Assembly: GCA_005880345.1 (NCBI GenBank) | Contig: VBGE01000089.1 | Span: forward strand, 1 to 12,473 | DNA length: 12,473 bases | Reading direction: 5' to 3' | Source: Chloroflexota bacterium | Lineage (GTDB): Bacteria > Chloroflexota > Dormibacteria > Dormibacterales > Dormibacteraceae | Shown: one piece after another, positions 6,914 to 12,473 of the stretch | How positions within the stretch are numbered: position 1 is the stretch's first letter | How the letters are laid out: every line of letters starts with the position of its first letter | The notes under the pieces: generated by a model | Told to the model about the DNA's origin: nothing | Seen by the model: the letters and a program-made list of their open reading frames with translations, nothing else | Database searches by the model: none | Position numbers and translations under genes: made by a program

Positions 6914-6942
6914 TTGATGTCGGACAGATTATCCTCAATAAT
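6914..6942 (+). promoter_or_regulatory. Predicted sigma70-type promoter of the transporter operon
   Basis: TTGATG (6914-6919) and AATAAT (6937-6942) are separated by 17 bases and match the -35 and -10 consensus at four and five of six positions. This AT-rich patch stands out from the surrounding GC-rich coding DNA. The transcript would begin near 6949, leaving a leader of about 40 bases before the lipoprotein gene. Predicted by eye; no transcript evidence. Confidence 0.55.
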
Positions 6943-6949
6943 GTCGACA
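6918..6949. promoter_or_regulatory. Putative GntR/FCD operator pair
   Basis: Two short dyads flank and overlap the predicted promoter: TGTCGGACA (6918-6926, TGTC and GACA around one base) and TGTCGACA (6942-6949, a perfect eight-base palindrome, followed by AATT). FCD-type GntR regulators often bind TTGTnnnACAA-like dyads, and this space separates the regulator gene from the operon it faces. The first site lies just after the -35 box and the second overlaps the end of the -10 box and the expected start point, so binding would repress. The centres lie about 23-24 bases apart, a little over two helical turns. Confidence 0.5.
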
Positions 6950-6977
6950 ATTCAGCTTTCGGCTTCGTGTTCGTTCA

Positions 6978-6986
6978 GGGGAGGAG
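6978..6986 (+). promoter_or_regulatory. Strong ribosome binding site of the lipoprotein gene
   Basis: GGGGAGGAG contains a full GGAGG core five bases before the GTG at 6990. It fixes that GTG as the start and suggests high translation, as expected for a solute-binding lipoprotein needed in excess over its permeases. Confidence 0.8.
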
Positions 6987-6989
6987 CGA

Positions 6990-8306
6990 GTGAAGGCACG
7001 GATGCGCTTCGGCTCGGCGGCGTGCTCGCTGGCGGTCCTGTTGCTGGCCGCCTGCGGCGGCGGCACCGGCACCACCGGGAGCGGACTTGGTTCAGGCGAC
7101 CTGCTGGTCGGCGTCCTGGCTCCTTTCTCGGGCGCTGACGCGGGCCTCGGGCCTGCGTACTATGCGGCCTGCCTCGCGGCGGCCCCGTCGATCAACAACA
7201 ACGGCGGAGTCGGCGGCCGGCAGGTGAAATGCCAGCAGTTCGACACGCGGGGCGAGCCGGCTGACGCGGTGCCGGCGGCCAACCAGATGGTCGCCAGCAA
7301 CTCGAACCTGATGGCGGTCGTCGGGTGCACGTCGGACGAAGCGTCCACTGTGGCCCCGATCGTCGACCGTGCCCACATCCCGATGTTCTGCATGACGGGC
7401 CAGTCCGAGTTCAACAAGACGAGGCTGCCCTATTTCCACCGCCTGGTCCCGGCGGACATCTTCGACGCCTACGCCATGGTGGGATGGGCGCTCTACGGGC
7501 CGAGCCCGGCGCCCTTCCATAAGGCCGCCCTCGTCTTCGGCAACGACATCGGCTCGCAGGCCTTCGTCGACCCGGCCACCAACGCCTTCACCAAGCTCGG
7601 CGGCCAGGTGAAGAACTTCCCGATCACGCTCGGCGCCGCGTCCTACCGCACCGAGGTCGCCAGTGTCATCGCCTACCAGCCCGACGTGGTCTTCACTGAA
7701 GCGCTCGGCTCGGCCGGCACCTTCCTTGGTGAGCTCAAGACCCAGAACGGAGGCAAGGTGATCCCCTTCATCGGGACCTCGGCCACCATCGACCCGACAT
7801 GGTTCCAGCAGGTGAGCGGGGCGATCGGCGTGAACGACCTCGTGCAGAACTACGGCGGCGTCGACCTGGGCTACGACTTTTCCGGCCCCGCCTACACCGA
7901 GTTCATCACCAACCTGAACGCCGCCGCCTCCACCTTTTCCGACGCGCCGAAGTACAAGCAGCGCGGCTCGACGCTGCATCTGTACGACGGCATCATCATG
8001 ACCGCGCTCGCCATGGTCGCCACCAACAGCAAGGACCCGACGGTCTACAACCCGAAGATCAAGGAGATCGCCAACGGGGGCTCAGGGGCGACGGTCGTAC
8101 ACACATACAAAGACGGCGTTGACGCCCTGAAGGCGGGCAAGACCATCCGCTTCGTCGGCGCAGGCGGCGAGAACAACTTCGACCAGTACAACAACTCGCA
8201 GTCCGGCTACATCCTGGTCAAGTACAACGCCGCGGGCGACGAGGTCAAGGTCAAGCAGCTCACGCCCGACCAGACGCAGAAGATCAGCCAGGCGGGCGGT
8301 ATCTAA
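6990..8306 (+). CDS. HAAT-type ABC transporter substrate-binding lipoprotein (LivK-like)
   Basis: A 438-residue extracytoplasmic ligand-binding protein of the type 1 periplasmic fold (Leu/Ile/Val-binding family). The signal peptide is lipoprotein-type: a basic start (MKARMR), a hydrophobic stretch, and the lipobox LLAAC with C22 as the lipid-modified residue, followed by a flexible Gly/Thr/Ser linker. The mature domain opens with LLVGVLAPFSGADAGLGPAYY and continues with NNNGGVGGRQVKCQQFDTRGEP and AVVGCTSDEASTVAPIV, the pattern of this family's first lobe. PYFHRLVPADIFDAYAM and ALVFGNDIGSQAF come before the second lobe. Ligands of such proteins range from branched-chain amino acids to amides, urea and aromatic acids; the sequence does not tell which. 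It is first in its operon, with a strong ribosome site and a predicted promoter that the divergent FCD regulator could block. Confidence 0.92.
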   Translation: MKARMRFGSAACSLAVLLLAACGGGTGTTGSGLGSGDLLVGVLAPFSGADAGLGPAYYAACLAAAPSINNNGGVGGRQVKCQQFDTRGEPADAVPAANQMVASNSNLMAVVGCTSDEASTVAPIVDRAHIPMFCMTGQSEFNKTRLPYFHRLVPADIFDAYAMVGWALYGPSPAPFHKAALVFGNDIGSQAFVDPATNAFTKLGGQVKNFPITLGAASYRTEVASVIAYQPDVVFTEALGSAGTFLGELKTQNGGKVIPFIGTSATIDPTWFQQVSGAIGVNDLVQNYGGVDLGYDFSGPAYTEFITNLNAAASTFSDAPKYKQRGSTLHLYDGIIMTALAMVATNSKDPTVYNPKIKEIANGGSGATVVHTYKDGVDALKAGKTIRFVGAGGENNFDQYNNSQSGYILVKYNAAGDEVKVKQLTPDQTQKISQAGGI

Positions 8307-8339
8307 GGTCCGGACGATCACGGGGGGAGGCCGAACGTC

Positions 8340-9224
8340 GTGACGATCTTCGAAGCGGCGTTCGGCTTCGGCCTCGTCAGCATGTCCGTGATCGCCATCG
8401 CGGCGGTCGGCTTCACGATGCAGTTCGGGATCACGAACATGATCAACCTCGCGTATGGCGAGGTGATGGTGTCCTCCGCGTACGTCGCCTACTCCTTGAA
8501 CAGGGCCGGCGTCTCGATCTGGATCGGCATGATCGCCGGCGGCATCTTCGGTGCGGTTTTCTCCTTTCTGCTGAACCGCGTCGTGTACGCGCCGTTCCAG
8601 CGCAAGGGCACTTCGTACCTGGGCATGGTCATCGTGTCGCTTGCGATCTCTCTGATGATCGCCAACATCCTCCTCCCCATCGTCAGCTACAACAGCGTCT
8701 CGTACGCCGAGCACGCGGGCAGCATCATTCGCTTCGGCGGCGTCGTGCTCACCGTGAACCAGATGATCATCATCGTGCTCGCGGTCGCGCTCATGGTCGG
8801 CATCCATGCGCTGCTGCGTTACACGCGGCTCGGCAAGGCGATGCGCGCCACGGCGGCCAACCCATCCCTGGCCCGGAACTGCGGCATCCCGACGCAGCGC
8901 GTGATCGACATGGTGTGGCTCATCACCGGAGCGCTATGCGGCGTGGCCGGTGTGGTCGCGGCATTGAACTCCGACTCCTTCGCGATCGCCAGTGGCGGAG
9001 GCTTCCTGATCACGGCGCTGGCGGCGGCCGTGCTGGGCGGCGCGGGCCAGCCCTACGGAGCGATGATCGGAGCGGTGATCATCGGCCTGATGACCGAGCT
9101 CACCGCCGCGGCGTGGTCCGCTGAGTACAAGGAGGTCGTGGCCTTCGCCATCCTGGTCCTCGTCATGGTCCTGCGGCCGCAAGGCCTGCTGGCGAAGCGG
9201 GGCGCGCTGGCGGCGGCCGGATGA
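8340..9224 (+). CDS. livH: HAAT-type ABC transporter permease (LivH-like)
   Basis: A 294-residue inner-membrane permease of the BPD_transp_2 family with about eight hydrophobic segments. It shows the LivH-type opening (AAVGFTMQFGITNMINLAYGEVMV), RVVYAPFQRKG, and the cytoplasmic coupling loop LGKAMRATAANPSLARNCGI that contacts the ATPases. The C-terminal LGGAGQPYGAMIGAVIIGL is followed by a last helix ending in MVLRPQGLLAKRG. Length and ends are normal, which makes it a useful internal standard for the shortened second permease. The GTG at 8340 is supported by GGGGGGAGG (8322-8330), nine bases upstream. It lies 33 bases after the lipoprotein gene and overlaps the next gene as ATGA. It forms half of the membrane channel with the LivM-like partner. 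Confidence 0.92.
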   Translation: MTIFEAAFGFGLVSMSVIAIAAVGFTMQFGITNMINLAYGEVMVSSAYVAYSLNRAGVSIWIGMIAGGIFGAVFSFLLNRVVYAPFQRKGTSYLGMVIVSLAISLMIANILLPIVSYNSVSYAEHAGSIIRFGGVVLTVNQMIIIVLAVALMVGIHALLRYTRLGKAMRATAANPSLARNCGIPTQRVIDMVWLITGALCGVAGVVAALNSDSFAIASGGGFLITALAAAVLGGAGQPYGAMIGAVIIGLMTELTAAAWSAEYKEVVAFAILVLVMVLRPQGLLAKRGALAAAG

Positions 9225-10183
9225 ACACCTATTACGCGACCAACCTGCTCGTTTATGCGGGCGTGGACATCATCGCCTGCCTCGCCCTTAACCTCCAGTT
9301 CGGCGTCTCGGGCATCACCAACTTCGCCCTGATCGTGTTCCAGGCCGCGGGCGCGTATGCGGCGGCGGTGCTGTCGATGCCTCCGTCCAGCTCGCCCGAC
9401 TACAGCTTCCAGCTGTATGTCGGCGGTTACAACCTGCCGTTCCCGATCCCATGGCTGGGTGGCGCGCTCGCGGGTGCCGCGCTGGCGATACCTGTCGGAC
9501 TCGTCGTCCTGAGAAAGCTGCGCAGTGACTACCAGGCGATCGCTTTGCTCGTGACGTCGATCATCGCCAACACGGTGATCACGAACGCGCGCACGTTCCT
9601 GAACGGAGCGGCCGGCCTCGCGCTCATTCCGCAGCCGCTCGACACGCAGATCGATCCGCGCAGCGACACGTACTCGTATTTCTTCGTCGGCCTGACCGCG
9701 GTGGCGGTCGCGGTGGTGTGGATGATCGCGGCGCGCATCGTCAACTCGCCATACGGGCGAACGCTGCGCGCCATGCGCGACCACGAGCTGGCGGCGACCG
9801 CGCTCGGCAAGAACCCGGTGCAGCTCAAGATGACCGTCTTCATCGTCGGCGGTGCGATCGCCGGGCTCTCGGGCGCGATCCTTGCGGGCTATATCACCGC
9901 GTGGGCGCCGTCGGAGTGGCTGTATCCGGAGACGATCATCCTGTTCGCGGCAGTCATCGTCGGCGGCCGCGGCAACAACCTGGGCGCAATCCTCGGAGCG
10001 CTTCTCGTCCCGGTCGGTTTCGAAGAGGTGACGCGTCTTCTAGCCGCGGCGCGTCTTCGAGGGAGGACCGGATGGCTGACCGGCCGATGCTCATCGCAGA
10101 GGACGTCCACCGGCGCTTCGAGGGCATGCAGGCCGTGGACGGCGTTTCGCTCGAGGTGCCACGAGGGCAGATCACCGGCCTGA
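9221..10183 (+). CDS. livM: HAAT-type ABC transporter permease (LivM-like), C-terminus missing or replaced
   Basis: This is the second channel subunit of the transporter. The first 274 codons are convincing: LALNLQFGVSGITNFALIVF, LRKLRSDYQAIALLVTSIIAN, the coupling loop YGRTLRAMRDHELAATALG, and IVGGRGNNLGAILGALLVPVGFEEVTRLL near the end. LivM and LivH proteins normally continue from that point for 30 or more residues, with a last membrane helix and a terminal RPQG-type motif, as the preceding LivH does. Here the frame instead reads 46 residues rich in Arg, Ser and Thr (residues 275-320), of which the last 110 bases lie out of frame inside the ATPase gene. A 9-base direct repeat, CGCGTCTTC (10032-10040 and 10050-10058), marks the junction. 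The protein is therefore either truncated by a deletion or miscalled by an assembly collapse. Its function may be impaired if the deletion is real. Confidence 0.8.
   Translation: MNTYYATNLLVYAGVDIIACLALNLQFGVSGITNFALIVFQAAGAYAAAVLSMPPSSSPDYSFQLYVGGYNLPFPIPWLGGALAGAALAIPVGLVVLRKLRSDYQAIALLVTSIIANTVITNARTFLNGAAGLALIPQPLDTQIDPRSDTYSYFFVGLTAVAVAVVWMIAARIVNSPYGRTLRAMRDHELAATALGKNPVQLKMTVFIVGGAIAGLSGAILAGYITAWAPSEWLYPETIILFAAVIVGGRGNNLGAILGALLVPVGFEEVTRLLAAARLRGRTGWLTGRCSSQRTSTGASRACRPWTAFRSRCHEGRSPA
10032..10058. repeat. 9-base direct repeat at the livM/livG junction
   Basis: CGCGTCTTC occurs at 10032-10040 and again at 10050-10058, 18 bases apart and in the same reading frame. It sits exactly where recognisable LivM sequence stops. 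Short direct repeats of this kind are typical of deletion endpoints or assembly collapse. Confidence 0.7.
10061..10066 (+). promoter_or_regulatory. Ribosome binding site fixing the livG start
   Basis: GGGAGG stands five bases before ATG 10072. Its presence shows that the ATPase gene keeps an intact start signal, although the permease frame runs through it. Confidence 0.7.
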
Positions 10184-10836
10184 TCGGGCCCAACGGGGCC
10201 GGCAAGTCGACGTTCCTGGCCGTGGTCGCAGGCACCATGCCGGCGAGCAGCGGCCGCATCGCGTTCGACGGCGAGGACATCACGCGGCTGCCCGCATACA
10301 GGCGCGCGCGCCGCGGACTCGTGCGTACCTTCCAGCTTCCCTCGGAGTTCGGGCGCCTGACCGTGCTCGAGAACCTCCTGGTCGCCGCCCCGCGCCACCG
10401 TGGTGACTCGCTGTGGGGGGCGCTGCGAGGCAGGCGGTACTGGGGCGAGGACGAGGAGCGGCTGGTGACCGAGGCGCGCAGCGTGCTTCAGCGATTCGGC
10501 ATGAGCGCGAAGGAATCGGACTATGCGGGCGAGATGAGCGGCGGCCAGAAGCGGTTGATCGAGATCATGCGCGCGCTGATGCTCCACCCCCGATGCCTGC
10601 TCCTCGACGAGCCGATGTCCGGCGTCCATCCGCGCGTTGTCGCGGAGATTCAGCACTACCTGCAGACGCTGCGCGCCGAGGGCTTGACCATCCTGATGGT
10701 GGAGCACGAGCTGCACCTCGTCGAGCAGCTGTGCGACTCGGTGTTCGTGATGGCGCAGGGCAAGCTCATCGGCAGCGGAACCATGGCGAGCTTGAGGCGG
10801 CAGCGGGAGATTGTCGACGCTTACCTTGTTGGATAG
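10072..10836 (+). CDS. livG: HAAT-type ABC transporter ATP-binding protein (LivG-like)
   Basis: A 254-residue cytoplasmic ATPase that powers the transporter together with the LivF-like subunit. Motifs: Walker A GPNGAGKST (39-47), the Q-loop segment RRGLVRTFQLPSEFGRLTVLEN, the signature MSGGQKRLIEIMRALM (Met replacing the usual Leu of LSGGQ), Walker B CLLLDEPMSGVHP, and the H-loop in MVEHELHLVEQLCD. The EDITRLPAYRRARRG region and the insertion after LLVAAPRHRGDSLWGAL are typical of LivG rather than LivF. Length is normal. The end (REIVDAYLVG) matches the EVxxAYLG-type LivG terminus. ATG 10072 is supported by GGGAGG. The upstream permease frame overlaps this gene by 112 bases, unlike the four-base overlaps elsewhere in the operon. 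Confidence 0.93.
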   Translation: MADRPMLIAEDVHRRFEGMQAVDGVSLEVPRGQITGLIGPNGAGKSTFLAVVAGTMPASSGRIAFDGEDITRLPAYRRARRGLVRTFQLPSEFGRLTVLENLLVAAPRHRGDSLWGALRGRRYWGEDEERLVTEARSVLQRFGMSAKESDYAGEMSGGQKRLIEIMRALMLHPRCLLLDEPMSGVHPRVVAEIQHYLQTLRAEGLTILMVEHELHLVEQLCDSVFVMAQGKLIGSGTMASLRRQREIVDAYLVG

Positions 10837-10846
10837 AGAGCCGCAG

Positions 10847-11623
10847 GTGGTCACGCGTCCGGCCCCCAGCCTGCGGGCGGATGGGATCACGGCCGGTTAC
10901 GGCGGCGTGCCGGTGATCCGCGGCATCTCCATCGCGGCCGGTCCCTCGGAAATCGTCGCCGTGATCGGGCCCAACGGCGCGGGCAAGAGCACTTTGCTCA
11001 AGAGCCTGATCGGCATCCTTCGAGTCACGAGTGGCTCGGTATTCCTCGGGACCGACGACGTGACCAACCGCCCGCCCGAGGAGCTCGCACGGCGCGGCGT
11101 CGGCTACGTGCCGCAGGTGAACGACATCTTCGAACCGCTCACGGTGCTCGAGAACCTGCACATGGGCGGCTATCTTTTGCGCGCCTCGCAGGTGCAGGCG
11201 CGGGTCGAAGAGGTCGGCCAGGTCTTTCCCGCGCTGACGCCCATGCTCAGGCGGCGCGCCGACAAGCTCAGCGGCGGGGAAAGAAAGATGCTCGCGATCG
11301 CGCGCGTCCTGATGCTCGACCCGAAGGTGCTGATCCTGGACGAGCCCACGGCGAACCTGTCGCCGAAGCTCGCGGACTCGCTGCTCCGCGAGCACGTCAC
11401 GCGGCTGGCAGAAGCGGGCAAGGCGGTGCTCCTGGTCGAGCAGCGCGCTCGGGCCGCGCTCCAGGTCGCGAGCTGGACCAGCGTGCTGGTTTCGGGAGAG
11501 ACGCGACTGGAGGGCCGCCCGCAGGATCTGCTGCAGCGGGAGGACTTCGAAGCATTGTTTCTCGGCGCCGGGCCGTCGGGTCCGGCGCGCAACACGGTGG
11601 AGGAGGAGAACGAAGACAGATGA
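10847..11623 (+). CDS. livF: HAAT-type ABC transporter ATP-binding protein (LivF-like)
   Basis: A 258-residue second ATPase of the transporter. Motifs: LRADGITAGYGGVPVI opening, Walker A GPNGAGKST (41-49), the Q-loop segment GVGYVPQVNDIFEPLTVLENL, signature LSGGERKMLAIARVLM, and Walker B VLILDEPTANLSP. The H-loop position reads VEQRARAAL, in line with LivF proteins, which usually carry VEQN instead of a histidine. The start is uncertain. GTG at 10847 lies ten bases after the livG stop, follows AGAGAG at a normal distance, and gives a typical LivF N-terminus. TTG at 10811 would add 12 residues and overlap livG by 26 bases, but its GGGAG is too close. An unusual acidic tail (about 17 residues ending VEEENEDR) follows the usual LFLG terminus. 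Its stop overlaps the FAH gene start as ATGA. Confidence 0.91.
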   Translation: MVTRPAPSLRADGITAGYGGVPVIRGISIAAGPSEIVAVIGPNGAGKSTLLKSLIGILRVTSGSVFLGTDDVTNRPPEELARRGVGYVPQVNDIFEPLTVLENLHMGGYLLRASQVQARVEEVGQVFPALTPMLRRRADKLSGGERKMLAIARVLMLDPKVLILDEPTANLSPKLADSLLREHVTRLAEAGKAVLLVEQRARAALQVASWTSVLVSGETRLEGRPQDLLQREDFEALFLGAGPSGPARNTVEEENEDR

Positions 11624-12473
11624 GACTGGTGACGTTTCGCACCGACGGCGGCCCGCGGCTCGGGGTGCTTCGCAACGGCGACGAGGTCGTCGAGCTGGAC
11701 GAGCCTCGCGACATGCTGACGTTGATCGACTCGGGACAGGATGGACTCGCGCGGGCGAAGGCGGCTCTTGGATCGCCGAAGTCGCGCGCACACAGGCTCG
11801 ACGGCCTCGAGCTCCTGCCTCCGCTGCCAGAGCCGCGCGGCAATGTGATAGCCATCGGGCGCAACTACCAGAAGCACGCGGAGGAGACCGCGATGGGCCA
11901 CGAGCCCAGCCCTCCGACCGTTTTCACGAAGGCGATCACCTCGCTCACCGAGCCGTTCGCGGACATCGCGATCGACCCCTCGGTCAGCGACAAGATCGAC
12001 TGGGAGGTCGAGCTGGCCGTGGTGATCGGCAGGCGCGGCGCGAACATCAAGCGAGCCCAGGCAAGCCCTTACGTCTTCGGCTACATGGCGCTGAACGACG
12101 TCACGGCACGCGACATCCAGAGCGGCTGGGGCGGCCAGTACTTCAAGGGCAAGAGCCTCGATCGCAGCAGCCCGACCGGCCCGTGGCTCGTGACCGCCGA
12201 CGAGATCCCCGATCCCCAGTCCCTCGAGCTGCGCCTGCGCATCAACGGCGCCGTCAAGCAAGACGGCAACACCGGCGACATGATCTACCCGGTCGACGCG
12301 CTGATCGAGTGGGTGTCGAAGGGCATGACGTTGCTGCCCGGCTCGATCATCGCCACTGGGACTCCGGATGGTGTGGGCTTTGCGCGGACCCCGCCCGAGT
12401 TCTTGCGGCCCGGTGACCTGATGGAGACTGAGGTGGAGGGCATCGGCACCCTTCGCAACCGGATCGTTGCCGC
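11620..12473 (+). CDS. Fumarylacetoacetate hydrolase (FAH) family protein, cut by window edge
   Basis: The first 284 residues of a cytoplasmic FAH-family enzyme, which uses a divalent metal to cleave or isomerise C-C bonds of 2-oxo/enol acids. The N-terminal cap domain (RLVTFRTDGGPRLGVLRNG to about residue 70) is followed by the catalytic domain. It has GRNYQKHAEE (H86, E89/E90), metal ligands E129 and E131 in DWEVELAVVIG and D160 in LNDVTARD, YFKGKSLDRSSPTGPWL (175-190), NTGDMIYPVDALIEWVS, and ATGTPDGVG (246-254). Only a few residues should be missing on the right. Family members include acylpyruvate hydrolases, oxaloacetate decarboxylases and homoprotocatechuate-pathway isomerase/decarboxylases; the motifs alone do not separate them. 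The ATGA overlap with livF means it is co-transcribed with the transporter, so its substrate is probably the imported compound or a product of it. Confidence 0.9.
   Translation, partial: MRLVTFRTDGGPRLGVLRNGDEVVELDEPRDMLTLIDSGQDGLARAKAALGSPKSRAHRLDGLELLPPLPEPRGNVIAIGRNYQKHAEETAMGHEPSPPTVFTKAITSLTEPFADIAIDPSVSDKIDWEVELAVVIGRRGANIKRAQASPYVFGYMALNDVTARDIQSGWGGQYFKGKSLDRSSPTGPWLVTADEIPDPQSLELRLRINGAVKQDGNTGDMIYPVDALIEWVSKGMTLLPGSIIATGTPDGVGFARTPPEFLRPGDLMETEVEGIGTLRNRIVA

Noticed and set aside
7092..7979. Minus-strand open frame of 295 codons antisense to the lipoprotein gene
   Set aside because: Composition (Val, Asp, His, Arg, Gly-rich, no motif) is that of an antisense shadow, and the plus strand has an unambiguous binding-protein gene.
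8308..8315. GTCCGGAC palindrome between the lipoprotein and livH genes
   Set aside because: It has no loop and no T-tract, so it cannot form a usual attenuating hairpin; probably chance.
10810..10819. TTGTCGACG resembling the operator dyad
   Set aside because: It lies in coding sequence at the end of livG, is only a partial dyad, and GTCGAC is common in this GC-rich DNA.
9889..12261. Three long minus-strand frames (9889-10890, 10766-11791, 11170-12261) under the ATPase and FAH genes
   Set aside because: All lie antisense to genes with complete Walker, signature or metal-binding motifs, overlap each other, and carry no recognisable domain.

Overview
The window is high-GC, densely packed bacterial DNA. 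Most neighbouring genes overlap by four bases or are separated by a few tens of bases, GTG and TTG starts are common, and purine-rich Shine-Dalgarno sites are present. The transporter lipoprotein has a classical lipobox. This fits an actinobacterial or Chloroflexota/Dormibacterota-like soil lineage, but nothing in the sequence fixes the taxon. No RNA gene, mobile element, CRISPR array or long intergenic region is visible.

Layout. (1) Positions 14-1950, plus strand: the 3' part of an endonuclease/exonuclease/phosphatase (EEP) protein, followed through a stop/start overlap by an alkaline-phosphatase-superfamily phosphodiesterase. (2) Positions 3297-1932, minus strand: a three-gene unit of two tandemly duplicated small membrane proteins and an EamA-type drug/metabolite transporter. 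It converges on the phosphodiesterase with a 19-base overlap. (3) Positions 3320-6242, plus strand: a unit tightly coupled by ATGA overlaps, containing a small GAF-domain protein, an acyl-CoA synthetase resembling the oxalyl-CoA synthetase branch, and a ketopantoate-reductase-family dehydrogenase. (4) Positions 6913-6239, minus strand: a FadR-type (GntR/FCD) regulator converging on the reductase, with the two stop codons sharing CTAG. (5) Positions 6990-12473, plus strand: a complete set of branched-chain-amino-acid-type (HAAT) ABC transporter genes (lipoprotein, two permeases, two ATPases), followed by a fumarylacetoacetate-hydrolase-family enzyme that runs off the right edge.

Regions 3 to 5 look like one locus for uptake and breakdown of a small organic acid or amino-acid-like compound. 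The FCD regulator probably senses the substrate or an intermediate. It is divergent from the transporter operon, and the short space between them holds a plausible sigma70-type promoter overlapped by two TGTC/GACA dyads that suit such a regulator. The FAH enzyme, CoA ligase and reductase would act on the imported compound. The substrate cannot be read from the sequence.

The most notable oddity is the second permease (LivM type). Its normal C-terminal end, including the last membrane segment, is absent. The reading frame instead runs out of frame about 110 bases into the ATPase gene, and a 9-base direct repeat lies exactly at the junction. This is either a real deletion or an assembly collapse. 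Other points of interest are the duplicated small membrane proteins, the hairpins at both convergent gene junctions, and an in-frame TAG at the left edge of the EEP gene.
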